Positions 6,574 through 14,943 of a stretch of 45,164 bases of DNA are shown one piece after another; within the stretch, counting starts at the first letter, position 1; every line of letters begins with the position of its first letter. The notes under the pieces are model-generated. The model saw nothing but the letters and a program-made list of their open reading frames with translations. It was not told where the DNA came from and did not search any database. The DNA lies in the NCBI RefSeq assembly GCF_019857225.1, contig NZ_JAFJSY010000026.1:1-45164 (forward strand), in the 5' to 3' direction. Position numbers and translations under genes: made by a program. This DNA is from Streptomyces plumbidurans (lineage in GTDB: Bacteria > Actinomycetota > Actinomycetes > Streptomycetales > Streptomycetaceae).

Positions 6574-8772
6574 CTACGAGGCGTCGCGCGCCTCTTCACG
6601 AATCCTTTCCGCGATCTGGACCGGCATCGGCTCGTGCCGTGCGTAGCTGCGGTTGAAGCGCGCGGTGCCGTGCGAGAGGGAGCGCAGGTCCACGGCGTAG
6701 CGCCCGATCTCGATCTCGGGCACCTCGGCGCGCACCAACGTCCGGTTGCCGCTGGTCTGTTCCGTGCCCAGCACCCGGCCGCGCCGCCCGGACAGATCGC
6801 TCATCACCGCGCCCACGTAGTCGTCGCCGACCAGGATGCTGACCTCGGCCACCGGCTCCAGCAGATGGATCTTCGCGTCGGACGCCGCCTCCCGCAGCGC
6901 CAGCGCCCCGGCCGTCTGGAAGGCCGCGTCCGAGGAGTCCACGGAGTGCGCCTTGCCGTCCAGCAGCGTCACACGGACGTCGATGAGCGGGTAGCCGGCC
7001 GCAACTCCCTTGGCCGCCTGGGCCTTCACGCCCTTCTCGACCGACGGGATGAACTGCCGCGGCACCGCGCCGCCGACGACCTTGTCCACGAACTCGATGC
7101 CCGAACCGCCCGGCAGCGGCTCCACCTCGATCTCGCAGATCGCGAACTGGCCGTGCCCGCCCGACTGCTTGACATGGCGCCCGCGCCCCGCCGACTTCCC
7201 GGCGAACGTCTCCCGCAGGGACACCTTGTGCGGTACGACGTCGACCTGGACGCCGTAGCGGCTGCGCAGCCTCTCCAGCGCGACGTCCGCGTGAGCCTCG
7301 CCCAGACACCACAGCACCACCTGATGGGTGTCCTGGTTCTGTTCGAGCCGCATGGTCGGGTCCTCGGCGACCAGCCGGGACAGCCCCATCGAGAGCTTGT
7401 CCTCGTCCGCCTTGCTGTGCGCCTCGATGGCCAGCGGCAGCAGCGGGTCGGGCATCTCCCACGGTTCCATGAGCAGCGGGTCGTCCTTGGCCGAGAGGGT
7501 GTCGCCGGTCTCCGCGCGGCTCAGCTTCGCCACGCACACCAGATCTCCCGCGATCGCGTGCGCCACCGGGCGCTGCGTCTTGCCGAACGGGGTGGACAGC
7601 GCCCCGATGCGCTCGTCGACGTCGTGGTCCTCGTGCCCGCGGTCGGCCATGCCGTGTCCGGAGACGTGCACGGTCTCGTCGGGCCGCAGGGTGCCGGAGA
7701 AGACCCGGACCAGCGAGATGCGCCCGACATAGGGGTCGGAGGACGTCTTGACGACCTCGGCGACCAGCGGGCCGTCCGTGTCGCAGGCCTTGATCTCGCG
7801 CGGCTCTCCGTCGACGGTGGTGACACCCGGCGTGGGGTGCTCGAACGGCGTCGGGAAACCACCCGTGACCAGCTCCAGCAGCTCGATCGTGCCCAGGCCC
7901 TGGCGGGCGCCCTCGGCCGCGGGGGCGGCGGCCAGGACGGGGAAGAAGACCCCGCGTGCGACGGCCCGCTCCAGGTCCTCCACCAGCGTCTTGAAGTCGA
8001 TCTGCTCGCCGCCCAGATAGCGGTCCATGAGGGTCTCGTCCTCGCTCTCCGAGATGATCCCCTCGATCAGCCGGTTGCGGGCGTCGGCGATCTGCGGCAG
8101 CAGGTCCTCGCCCGGCTCGGACTCCTTGCGCTCCCCGGAGGAGTAGTCGAACAGCTTCTGCGACAGCAGTCCGATCAGGCCCGTCACGGGCGCGTGCCCG
8201 TCGGGTCCCTGCGGTCCGTGCAGCGGCAGATACAGCGGGAGCACGGCGTCGGGGTCGTCCCCGCCGAACGCCGCGGCGCAGACCCGCGTCATCTGCTCGA
8301 AGTCCGCGCGGGCGGATTCCAGATGCGTGATCACGATCGCCCGCGGCATGCCGACGGCGGCGCACTCCTCCCACACCATGCGCGTCGTGCCGTCCACGCC
8401 GTCCGAGGCCGAGACGACGAAAAGGGCCGCGTCCGCCGCTCGCAGACCGGCCCTCAGCTCTCCGACGAAGTCGGCGTATCCGGGGGTGTCGAGGACATTG
8501 ACCTTGATGCCGTCCCATTCGACCGGCACCAGGGAGAGCTGCACCGAGCGGTTCTGCCGGTGCTCGATCTCGTCGTAGTCGGAAACGGTGCCGCCGTCCT
8601 CCACCCGGCCCGCCCGGTTCACTGCCCCCGCGGTCAGCGCGAGAGCCTCCACCAACGTCGTCTTGCCCGATCCGGAGTGGCCGACCAGCACCACATTCCG
8701 TACGGACGCGGGGTGGTCGGCCGCTGTAGCCCTGCCGGCGGCTCCGGGGTGTGTGCTTGCCTTGTCGCCCAT
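6574..8772 (-). CDS. Elongation factor G-like protein (EF-G2 type)
   Basis: 732-residue translational GTPase related to EF-G, of the type annotated EF-G2 in actinobacteria (FusA2-like), not the housekeeping fusA. The P-loop GHSGSGKT (31-38) and G3 motif DTPG (95-98) are intact, but where EF-G has the G4 motif NKxD the sequence reads THLE (149-152). The rest follows EF-G order: domain II, domain III, domain IV beginning near GRHVKQSGGHGQFA, and C-terminal domain V. The role of this paralogue is not established; ribosome binding with altered nucleotide use is plausible. The ATG at 8772 is supported by GGGAGG 7 bases upstream. It stands alone, divergent from pgsA, with a hairpin downstream. Confidence 0.93.
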   Translation of the reverse strand: MGDKASTHPGAAGRATAADHPASVRNVVLVGHSGSGKTTLVEALALTAGAVNRAGRVEDGGTVSDYDEIEHRQNRSVQLSLVPVEWDGIKVNVLDTPGYADFVGELRAGLRAADAALFVVSASDGVDGTTRMVWEECAAVGMPRAIVITHLESARADFEQMTRVCAAAFGGDDPDAVLPLYLPLHGPQGPDGHAPVTGLIGLLSQKLFDYSSGERKESEPGEDLLPQIADARNRLIEGIISESEDETLMDRYLGGEQIDFKTLVEDLERAVARGVFFPVLAAAPAAEGARQGLGTIELLELVTGGFPTPFEHPTPGVTTVDGEPREIKACDTDGPLVAEVVKTSSDPYVGRISLVRVFSGTLRPDETVHVSGHGMADRGHEDHDVDERIGALSTPFGKTQRPVAHAIAGDLVCVAKLSRAETGDTLSAKDDPLLMEPWEMPDPLLPLAIEAHSKADEDKLSMGLSRLVAEDPTMRLEQNQDTHQVVLWCLGEAHADVALERLRSRYGVQVDVVPHKVSLRETFAGKSAGRGRHVKQSGGHGQFAICEIEVEPLPGGSGIEFVDKVVGGAVPRQFIPSVEKGVKAQAAKGVAAGYPLIDVRVTLLDGKAHSVDSSDAAFQTAGALALREAASDAKIHLLEPVAEVSILVGDDYVGAVMSDLSGRRGRVLGTEQTSGNRTLVRAEVPEIEIGRYAVDLRSLSHGTARFNRSYARHEPMPVQIAERIREEARDAS

Positions 8773-9047
8773 GGCCTTGCCTCCCGTGCACGGTGAGGTC
8801 ACTGTGGGCGCGGGTGTGCCGGGCCGCGTGCGGTGGCGGCTCCGACGACGCCCGCGGTTCTTCGAGCTTTCCACTCCCGTCACGGTGCGTCCATACGACG
8901 GACGCGATCGCGCCGTTACCCGGATGCCTTCAGGCCGTGACAGTGGCGTCCGGGTGCCCGACCGTCGCACACGCGCGCGCGTGGCTACGATGGGCCAGCC
9001 GGTGGCCAGCAGGGGCCGAGCCGGCCACACCGAACGTCGGGAAGGCC
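8773..9047. other. Divergent promoter region between EF-G2 and pgsA
   Basis: 275 bases. On the plus strand TACGAT (8986-8991) is a good -10 for pgsA, about 57 bases before its start; no good -35 is seen. A short inverted repeat GCGTCC-N7-GGACGC (8887-8905) lies centrally. No clear promoter for the EF-G-like gene could be chosen. Confidence 0.45.
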
Positions 9048-9725
9048 ATGCTGAACAAGTACGCGCGTGCATTCTTCACGCGTGTCCTCACACCGTTCGC
9101 CGCGTTTCTGATCCGCCGGGGCGTCAGCCCCGACGCGGTCACGCTCATCGGTACCGCCGGCGTGATGGCGGGCGCGCTGGTCTTCTACCCCATGGGCGAG
9201 TTCTTCTGGGGCACGGTCGTCATCACACTGTTCGTCTTCTCCGACCTCGTCGACGGCAACATGGCGCGCCAGCTGGGCCGCTCCAGCCGCTGGGGCGCCT
9301 TCCTGGACTCCACGCTCGACCGGGTCGCCGACGGCGCCATCTTCGGCGGCTTCGCCCTCTGGTACGCGGCGGGCGGCGACGACATCGTGCTGTGCGCGGT
9401 GTCCATCTTCTGCCTGGCCAGCGGCCAGGTGGTGTCGTACACCAAGGCCCGCGGGGAGTCGATCGGCCTGCCGGTCGCCGTCAACGGCCTGGTCGAGCGC
9501 GCCGAGCGCCTGGTCATCTCGCTGGTCGCGGCCGGGTTCGCCGGACTGCACAAGTTCGGGGTGCCGGGCATCCAGTACCTGCTGCCCGTCGCCCTGTGGA
9601 TCGTCGCCGTGGGCAGCCTCATCACGCTGATCCAGCGGGTCGTCACGGTGCGACGCGAGTCGGCGGAGGCGGAGGCCGCGGCCCGGCCGGAGAACGCCTC
9701 CCGGGGGAGCGAGGCGGCGAAGTGA
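9048..9725 (+). CDS. pgsA: Phosphatidylinositol phosphate synthase (CDP-alcohol phosphotransferase)
   Basis: 225-residue integral membrane enzyme that transfers a phosphatidyl group from CDP-diacylglycerol to inositol 1-phosphate, giving PI-phosphate, the precursor of phosphatidylinositol and PIMs. The CDP-alcohol phosphotransferase signature D-x2-DG-x2-AR-x8-G-x3-D-x3-D is complete: D66, D69, G70, A73, R74, G83, D87, D91. About six hydrophobic helices are visible. Substrate choice (inositol phosphate rather than glycerol phosphate) is inferred from the following acyltransferase and PimA genes and from the mycobacterial pgsA1 cluster. The ATG at 9048 follows GGGAAGG. Its stop overlaps the next start in a GTGA arrangement, indicating translational coupling. 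Confidence 0.93.
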   Translation: MLNKYARAFFTRVLTPFAAFLIRRGVSPDAVTLIGTAGVMAGALVFYPMGEFFWGTVVITLFVFSDLVDGNMARQLGRSSRWGAFLDSTLDRVADGAIFGGFALWYAAGGDDIVLCAVSIFCLASGQVVSYTKARGESIGLPVAVNGLVERAERLVISLVAAGFAGLHKFGVPGIQYLLPVALWIVAVGSLITLIQRVVTVRRESAEAEAAARPENASRGSEAAK

Positions 9726-10648
9726 GCGCCCGCGACCAGCTGACGGACACGCTGTACGGGCTCGGCTGGGGCACCGTCAAGAAGCTCCCCGAGCCGGTCG
9801 CCGTGCGCCTGGGCCGGACCATCGCCGACCTCGCCTGGAAGCAGCGCGGCAAGGGCGTACGGCGTCTGGAGAGCAACTACGCGCGCGTGCTGCCCGATGC
9901 GAGCCCCGAGCGGCTCGCCGAGCTCTCGCGCGCGGGCATGCGCTCGTACCTGCGCTACTGGATGGAGTCCTTCCGGCTGCCCGCCTGGAGCGCCGAGCGC
10001 ATAAAGAACGGCTTCGACCCCAAGGACGTCCACCACCTGACCGACGGCATCGCCTCGGACCGGGGCGTCATCCTGGCGCTGCCCCACATGGCCAACTGGG
10101 ACCTGGCCGGCGCCTGGGTCACCACCGCGCTCGAGACCCCGTTCACCACGGTCGCCGAACGCCTCAAGCCCGAGACCCTCTACGACCGCTTCGTCGCCTA
10201 CCGCGAGGGCCTCGGCATGGAGGTCCTGCCGCACAGCGGCGGCAGCGCCTTCGGCACGCTGGCCCGGCGGTTGCGCGACGGCGGCCTGGTCTGCCTGGTC
10301 GCCGAGCGCGACCTGTCGACCTCGGGCGTCGAGGTGCAGTTCTTCGGCGAGGCCACCCGTATGCCGGCCGGTCCGGCCCTGCTCGCCCAGCAGACCGGCG
10401 CGCTGCTCCTGCCGGTCACGCTCTGGTACGACGACTCGCCCGTGATGCAGGGCCGCGTGCATCCCCCGGTCGAGGTGCCCGAGACAGGCAACCGGGCCGA
10501 AAAGACGTCTGTCATGACACAGGCGCTGGCCGATGCCTTCGCCACGGGGATCGCCGACCATCCGGAGGACTGGCACATGCTGCAGCGCTTGTGGCTCAAG
10601 GACCTCGAGCCGCGACCAGCCGACGGTGCGGCCGGGGAGCGGCCGTGA
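9722..10648 (+). CDS. PIM acyltransferase (PatA-like, lysophospholipid acyltransferase family)
   Basis: 308-residue protein of the HtrB/LpxL-type acyltransferase family, orthologous by position to mycobacterial Rv2611c (PatA), which acylates the mannose of phosphatidylinositol mannosides. The catalytic HX4D motif is H122-MANW-D127; acidic residues E195 and D197 (LVAERDLS) follow as in the family. The N-terminal segment is amphipathic rather than clearly transmembrane, suiting a peripheral membrane enzyme at the cytoplasmic face. The GTG start at 9722 overlaps the pgsA stop, and its own stop overlaps the pimA start. Substrate assignment rests on context. Confidence 0.9.
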   Translation: MSARDQLTDTLYGLGWGTVKKLPEPVAVRLGRTIADLAWKQRGKGVRRLESNYARVLPDASPERLAELSRAGMRSYLRYWMESFRLPAWSAERIKNGFDPKDVHHLTDGIASDRGVILALPHMANWDLAGAWVTTALETPFTTVAERLKPETLYDRFVAYREGLGMEVLPHSGGSAFGTLARRLRDGGLVCLVAERDLSTSGVEVQFFGEATRMPAGPALLAQQTGALLLPVTLWYDDSPVMQGRVHPPVEVPETGNRAEKTSVMTQALADAFATGIADHPEDWHMLQRLWLKDLEPRPADGAAGERP

Positions 10649-11820
10649 GGATCGGCATCGTCTGCCCGTACTCCTGGGACGTACCGGGCGGCGTCCAGTT
10701 CCACATCCGCGACCTCGCCGCGTACTTCATCCGCCTCGGCCACGAGGTCTCCGTGCTGGCCCCCGCCGACGACGACACACCACTGCCGCCGTACGTCGTC
10801 TCGGCCGGACGCGCGGTGCCGGTGCCGTACAACGGCTCGGTGGCGCGGCTCAACTTCGGCTTCCTGTCGGCGGCCCGGGTGCGCCGCTGGCTGCACGACG
10901 GCGCGTTCGACGTCATCCACATCCACGAACCGACCTCGCCGTCGCTGGGCCTGCTGACCTGCTGGGCGGCGCAGGGCCCGATCGTCGCCACGTTCCACAC
11001 CTCCAACCCCCGCTCCCGCGCGATGATCGCCGCGTACGCCATCCTCCAGGCGGCCCTGGAGAAGATCAGCGCCCGGATCGCCGTGAGCGAGTACGCCCGC
11101 CGCACGCTGGTGGAGCACCTGGGCGGCGACGCGGTGGTCATCCCGAACGGCGTCGACGTGGACTTCTTCGCGCGGGCCGAGCCCAAGCCCGAGTGGCAGG
11201 GCGGCACCATCGGCTTCATCGGCCGTATCGACGAGCCCCGCAAGGGCCTGCCGGTGCTGATGAAGGCCCTGCCGAAGATCCTCGCCGAGCGGCCCGGCAC
11301 CCGGCTCCTGGTGGCCGGACGCGGCGACGAGGAGGAGGCGGTCGAGTCGCTGCCCGCCGAACTGCGCCCCCAGGTGGAGTTCCTCGGCATGGTCAGCGAC
11401 GAGGACAAGGCCCGTCTGCTGCGCAGCGTCGATCTGTACGTGGCGCCCAACACCGGCGGCGAGAGCTTCGGGATCATCCTGGTCGAGGCGATGTCGGCGG
11501 GAGCGCCGGTCCTGGCCTCCGACCTGGACGCCTTCGCACAGGTGCTGGACCAGGGCGCGGCGGGCGAGCTGTTCGCCAACGAGGACCCGGACGCGCTGGC
11601 CGAGGGGGCGCTGCGGCTGCTGGGAGACCCGGGGCGCCGGGCCGAGCTGCGCGAGCGGGGGAGCGTGCACGTACGGCGCTTCGACTGGTCGACCGTCGGC
11701 GCGGACATCCTGTCGGTGTACGAGACGGTCACGGCGGGCGCGGCGGCGGTGGCGGCCGCGGACGACGAGCGGGGCGCGGGCCCGGGGCTGCGGGCGCGGC
11801 TGCGGCTGGCGCGGGACTGA
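10645..11820 (+). CDS. pimA: Phosphatidyl-myo-inositol mannosyltransferase
   Basis: 391-residue GT-B, GT4-family glycosyltransferase that moves mannose from GDP-mannose to phosphatidylinositol, the first PIM step. Residues known from Mycobacterium smegmatis PimA are present at matching places: the GG loop (G15-G16), H118 (TFHTS), R194 and K200 in GRIDEPRKG, and the EX7E pair E273/E281 (ESFGIILVE). The first Rossmann domain spans about 1-170 and the second 185-360; the last 30 residues are Ala/Arg-rich. The GTG at 10645 overlaps the acyltransferase stop and has GGGGAG 6 bases upstream. It is probably the last gene of the pgsA operon. Confidence 0.96.
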   Translation: MRIGIVCPYSWDVPGGVQFHIRDLAAYFIRLGHEVSVLAPADDDTPLPPYVVSAGRAVPVPYNGSVARLNFGFLSAARVRRWLHDGAFDVIHIHEPTSPSLGLLTCWAAQGPIVATFHTSNPRSRAMIAAYAILQAALEKISARIAVSEYARRTLVEHLGGDAVVIPNGVDVDFFARAEPKPEWQGGTIGFIGRIDEPRKGLPVLMKALPKILAERPGTRLLVAGRGDEEEAVESLPAELRPQVEFLGMVSDEDKARLLRSVDLYVAPNTGGESFGIILVEAMSAGAPVLASDLDAFAQVLDQGAAGELFANEDPDALAEGALRLLGDPGRRAELRERGSVHVRRFDWSTVGADILSVYETVTAGAAAVAAADDERGAGPGLRARLRLARD

Positions 11821-11859
11821 GCCGCCGCAGCTGACCGCGGCGGCGCGGGGGCGCAGCGG

Positions 11860-11865
11860 TAACGT
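11860..11865 (+). promoter_or_regulatory. -10 box for a likely leaderless LemA-like gene
   Basis: TAACGT (TANNNT) ends 8 bases before the GTG at 11874. No ribosome binding site precedes the GTG (the bases between are TGTGCCCCC-like). No -35 match at proper spacing. Confidence 0.4.
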
Positions 11866-11873
11866 GTGCCCCC

Positions 11874-12419
11874 GTGACACCCACCCTGATCTGGACCCTC
11901 GTCGTCCTCGCCGCGATCGGCCTGTACCTGAGCTGGACGGCGGGCCGGCTCGACCGGCTGCACGCCAGGATCGACGCCGCCCGCGCGGCGCTCGACGCGC
12001 AACTGCTGCGCAGGGCCTCCGTGGCGCAGGAGGTCGCCACCTCGGGCGTCCTGGACCCGGCCGCCTCGATCGTCCTGTACGAGGCCGCGCACGGGGCGCG
12101 GCAGGCCGAGGAGGAGCAGCGGGAGGTCGCGGAGAGCGAGCTGAGCCAGGCCCTGCGCGCCGTGTTCGCGGAGGCCCAGCAGGTGGACGCGGTGCGCGAC
12201 GCACCCGGCGGGGACGAGGCGGCCCGCGAGCTGACCGAGGCGGTACGCCGCGTCCCGATGGCCCGCCGCTTCTACAACGACGCGGTGGGCGCGGCCCGCC
12301 GCCTCCGCGGCCACCGCAAGGTCCGCTGGTTCCACCTCGCCGGCCACGCCGCCTTCCCCATGTCCTTCGAAATGGACGACGAGCCTCCGTCGGCGCTGGC
12401 GGAGCGGGCTGCCGCTTAG
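11874..12419 (+). CDS. LemA-like single-pass membrane protein
   Basis: 181 residues. An N-terminal hydrophobic segment (about 4-22, LIWTLVVLAAIGLYLSW) is followed by a long helical, charged region and a C-terminal RFYNDAV ... AFPMSFEMDD pattern that resembles LemA-family proteins (FYND-V ... FP ... F). Function is unknown; LemA-family proteins are membrane-anchored helical bundles. It follows pimA by 53 bases but has its own -10 box, and the start is probably read without a leader. In mycobacteria a Nudix-like gene occupies the equivalent position, so this is not a shared PIM enzyme. The family call is moderate. Confidence 0.75.
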   Translation: MTPTLIWTLVVLAAIGLYLSWTAGRLDRLHARIDAARAALDAQLLRRASVAQEVATSGVLDPAASIVLYEAAHGARQAEEEQREVAESELSQALRAVFAEAQQVDAVRDAPGGDEAARELTEAVRRVPMARRFYNDAVGAARRLRGHRKVRWFHLAGHAAFPMSFEMDDEPPSALAERAAA

Positions 12420-12445
12420 CGCCCCCAAAACGATCCACCGCCTCT

Positions 12446-12467
12446 CCATTGGCCCTTGCAGTGGACT
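12446..12467 (+). promoter_or_regulatory. Possible PdxR/MocR-type binding site upstream of pdxS
   Basis: AGTGGACT (12460-12467) resembles the core of the PdxR site reported for Corynebacterium glutamicum (AGTGGWCTA-like, from memory), and a related CCATTGG lies 14 bases upstream (12446-12452) as a loose direct repeat. No pdxR gene is seen in the window. Confidence 0.25.
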
Positions 12468-12508
12468 GCCCCCCTCACGTTTCCTCGGTGATTGCAGAAA
12501 CCCCTTTT

Positions 12509-12519
12509 TCACTCAGTGA
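12509..12519. promoter_or_regulatory. Small palindrome over the pdxS ribosome binding site
   Basis: TCACT-C-AGTGA (12509-12519), its right end overlapping the GAGG (12518-12521) that serves the GTG at 12528. It could be an operator or a weak hairpin that hides the ribosome binding site. Confidence 0.25.
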
Positions 12520-12527
12520 GGTCACCC

Positions 12528-13439
12528 GTGTCCAGCACGCTCTCCGAAAACCAGGCCCCCGAGACCGGCACCGCGCGCGTGAAGCGCGGTATGGCCGAGC
12601 AGCTCAAGGGTGGCGTGATCATGGACGTCGTCACGCCGGAGCAGGCGAAGATCGCCGAAGACGCGGGCGCCGTCGCCGTCATGGCCCTGGAGCGGGTCCC
12701 GGCCGACATCCGCAAGGACGGCGGCGTGGCCCGGATGTCCGACCCGGACATGATCGACGGCATCATCGGCGCCGTCTCCATCCCCGTCATGGCCAAGTCC
12801 CGCATCGGTCACTTCGTCGAGGCCCAGGTACTGCAGTCCCTCGGCGTCGACTACATCGACGAGTCCGAGGTCCTCACCCCCGCCGACGAGGTCAACCACT
12901 CCGACAAGTGGGCCTTCACCACCCCCTTCGTCTGCGGCGCCACCAACCTGGGCGAGGCCCTGCGCCGTATCGCCGAGGGCGCCGCCATGATCCGCTCCAA
13001 GGGCGAGGCCGGCACCGGCAACGTCGTCGAGGCCGTCCGCCACCTGCGCCAGATCAAGAACGAGATCGCCCGCCTGCGCGGCTACGACAACCACGAGCTG
13101 TACGCCGCCGCCAAGGAGCTGCGCGCCCCGTACGAGCTGGTCAAGGAGGTCGCCGAGCTGGGCAAGCTCCCGGTCGTCCTGTTCTCCGCCGGCGGCGTCG
13201 CCACCCCCGCCGACGCCGCGCTCATGCGCCAGCTCGGCGCCGAGGGCGTCTTCGTCGGCTCCGGCATCTTCAAGTCCGGCGACCCGGCCAAGCGCGCCGC
13301 CGCCATCGTGAAGGCCACCACCTTCTACGACGACCCCAAGATCATCGCGGACGCGTCCCGCAACCTCGGCGAGGCCATGGTCGGCATCAACATCGACACC
13401 CTCCCCGAGACCGAGCGCTACGCCGAGCGCGGCTGGTAA
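12528..13439 (+). CDS. pdxS: Pyridoxal 5'-phosphate synthase, PdxS subunit
   Basis: 303-residue TIM-barrel lyase that condenses ribose 5-phosphate, glyceraldehyde 3-phosphate and ammonia into pyridoxal 5'-phosphate; twelve subunits assemble with PdxT in the DXP-independent B6 pathway. Catalytic residues align with Bacillus subtilis PdxS at a constant offset of nine: D33 (D24), K90 (K81, in VMAKSRIGH) and K158 (K149, in MIRSKGEAGTG). The phosphate-binding GGVATPADA and VGSGIFKSGDP segments are present. The GTG at 12528 is chosen because GAGG lies 6 bases upstream. pdxT follows after 9 bases. Confidence 0.98.
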   Translation: MSSTLSENQAPETGTARVKRGMAEQLKGGVIMDVVTPEQAKIAEDAGAVAVMALERVPADIRKDGGVARMSDPDMIDGIIGAVSIPVMAKSRIGHFVEAQVLQSLGVDYIDESEVLTPADEVNHSDKWAFTTPFVCGATNLGEALRRIAEGAAMIRSKGEAGTGNVVEAVRHLRQIKNEIARLRGYDNHELYAAAKELRAPYELVKEVAELGKLPVVLFSAGGVATPADAALMRQLGAEGVFVGSGIFKSGDPAKRAAAIVKATTFYDDPKIIADASRNLGEAMVGINIDTLPETERYAERGW

Positions 13440-13448
13440 GCACCCCCG

Positions 13449-14060
13449 ATGAGCACACAAGCCCCTGTCATAGGCGTCCTGGCCCTCCAGGGCGACGTAC
13501 GGGAGCACCTCGCTGCCCTGGCCGCGGCCGACGCCGTGGCCAGGCAGGTGCGGCGCCCCGAGGAGCTCGCCGACATCGACGGCCTCGTCATCCCGGGCGG
13601 CGAGTCCACCACCATCTCCAAACTGGCCGTCCTGTTCGGCGTGATGGAGCCCCTACGCGCGCGCGTGCGCGACGGAATGCCCGTGTACGGCACCTGCGCG
13701 GGCATGATCATGCTCGCGAACAAGATCCTCGACCCGCGCTCGGGCCAGGAGACGGTCGGCGGCATCGACATGATCGTGCGCCGCAACGCCTTCGGACGCC
13801 AGAACGAGTCCTTCGAGGCGGCCGTCGACGTCAAGGGCGTCGAGGGCGACCCCGTGGAGGGCGTCTTCATCCGCGCCCCCTGGGTGGAGTCCGTGGGCGC
13901 CGAGGCCGAGGTGCTCGCCGAGCACGGCGGCCACATCGTCGCGGTCCGCCAGGGCAACGCGCTCGCCACGTCGTTCCACCCGGAACTGACCGGCGACCAC
14001 CGCGTGCACGCGCTCTTTGTCGACATGGTGCGCGGCAACCGGGCGACGGAGTCCTTGTAG
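13449..14060 (+). CDS. pdxT: Pyridoxal 5'-phosphate synthase glutaminase subunit
   Basis: 203-residue class I glutaminase that supplies ammonia to PdxS. The triad is C83 (GTCAGM), H177 and E179 (FHPEL). The GGES segment (50-53) forms the conserved strand-turn before the nucleophile elbow. It begins 9 bases after pdxS with no strong ribosome binding site, so it probably depends on translation of pdxS. Residues at the family positions are all intact and length is normal. Confidence 0.97.
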   Translation: MSTQAPVIGVLALQGDVREHLAALAAADAVARQVRRPEELADIDGLVIPGGESTTISKLAVLFGVMEPLRARVRDGMPVYGTCAGMIMLANKILDPRSGQETVGGIDMIVRRNAFGRQNESFEAAVDVKGVEGDPVEGVFIRAPWVESVGAEAEVLAEHGGHIVAVRQGNALATSFHPELTGDHRVHALFVDMVRGNRATESL

Positions 14061-14063
14061 GAT
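14058..14063 (+). promoter_or_regulatory. Candidate -10 box for yebC
   Basis: TAGGAT overlaps the pdxT stop codon and is a strong Streptomyces -10 match; transcription would start near 14070, leaving a T/G-rich leader of about 40 bases. No good -35 is seen. Confidence 0.35.
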
Positions 14064-14109
14064 CTCAGTCGTTGGTTGTTTGGTTGGGTAACGCGAAGGA
14101 GACAGGCAG

Positions 14110-14862
14110 ATGTCCGGCCACTCTAAATGGGCTACGACGAAGCACAAGAAGGCCGTGATCGATGCCAAGCGCGGCAAGCTCTTCGCGAAGCTGATCAAGA
14201 ACATCGAGGTCGCGGCCCGCATGGGCGGCGTCGACCTCGAAGGCAACCCGACGCTCTACGACGCCGTACAGAAGGCCAAGAAGCAGTCGGTCCCGAACAA
14301 GAACATCGACTCCGCGATCAAGCGTGGCGGCGGTCTCGAGGCCGGCGGCGCCGACTACGAGACGATCATGTACGAGGGCTACGGCCCGAACGGCGTCGCG
14401 GTGCTGATCGAGTGCCTCACCGACAACCGCAACCGCGCCGCATCCGACGTCCGCGTCGCCATGACCCGCAATGGCGGCTCGATGGCCGACCCGGGCTCGG
14501 TGTCGTACCTCTTCAACCGCAAGGGCGTCGTCATCGTCCCCAAGGGCGAGCTGACCGAGGACGACGTCCTCGGTGCCGTCCTGGACGCGGGCGCCGAGGA
14601 GGTCAACGACCTCGGTGAGTCCTTCGAGGTGCTCAGCGAGGCCACCGACCTGGTCGCCGTCCGCACCTCCCTGCAGGAGGCCGGCATCGACTACGACTCC
14701 GCCGAGGCCAACTTCGTCCCGACCATGCAGGTCGAGCTGGACGAGGAGGGCGCCAAGAAGATCTTCAAGCTGATCGACGCGCTCGAGGACAGCGACGACG
14801 TGCAGAACGTCTTCGCCAACTTCGACGTCAGCGACGAGGTCATGGAGAAGGTCGACGCGTAG
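14110..14862 (+). CDS. yebC: YebC/PmpR family protein
   Basis: 250 residues, the family's normal length, opening with the diagnostic MSGHSKWATTKHKKA and AKRGKLFAKL. Family members act as transcription regulators (PmpR) and some relieve ribosome stalling at proline runs; which applies here is unknown. The acidic C-terminal domain (ends DVSDEVMEKVDA) is typical. AAGGAGA lies about 8 bases before the ATG. The gene is followed by a strong terminator and then ruvC, a common YebC-RuvCAB neighbourhood in bacteria. Confidence 0.96.
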   Translation: MSGHSKWATTKHKKAVIDAKRGKLFAKLIKNIEVAARMGGVDLEGNPTLYDAVQKAKKQSVPNKNIDSAIKRGGGLEAGGADYETIMYEGYGPNGVAVLIECLTDNRNRAASDVRVAMTRNGGSMADPGSVSYLFNRKGVVIVPKGELTEDDVLGAVLDAGAEEVNDLGESFEVLSEATDLVAVRTSLQEAGIDYDSAEANFVPTMQVELDEEGAKKIFKLIDALEDSDDVQNVFANFDVSDEVMEKVDA

Positions 14863-14887
14863 CGCTCCCGCGAGTCGAACGGTTTCC

Positions 14888-14922
14888 GGCGGGCCGGATG
14901 GGACACGTCCCACCGGCCCGCC
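14888..14922 (+). terminator. Strong terminator after yebC
   Basis: A 15-bp stem with one bulged A: GGCGGGCCGG-A-TGGGA (14888-14903) pairs with TCCCA-CCGGCCCGCC (14908-14922) around a CACG loop. It separates yebC from the ruv operon. Confidence 0.75.
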
Positions 14923-14943
14923 GCCGTTGTCGGTGGCAGCGGA

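Noticed and set aside
8887..8905. Inverted repeat GCGTCC-N7-GGACGC as an operator for pgsA or EF-G2
   Set aside because: Arms of only 6 bp in 70-plus percent GC DNA arise easily by chance and its position fits neither promoter well.
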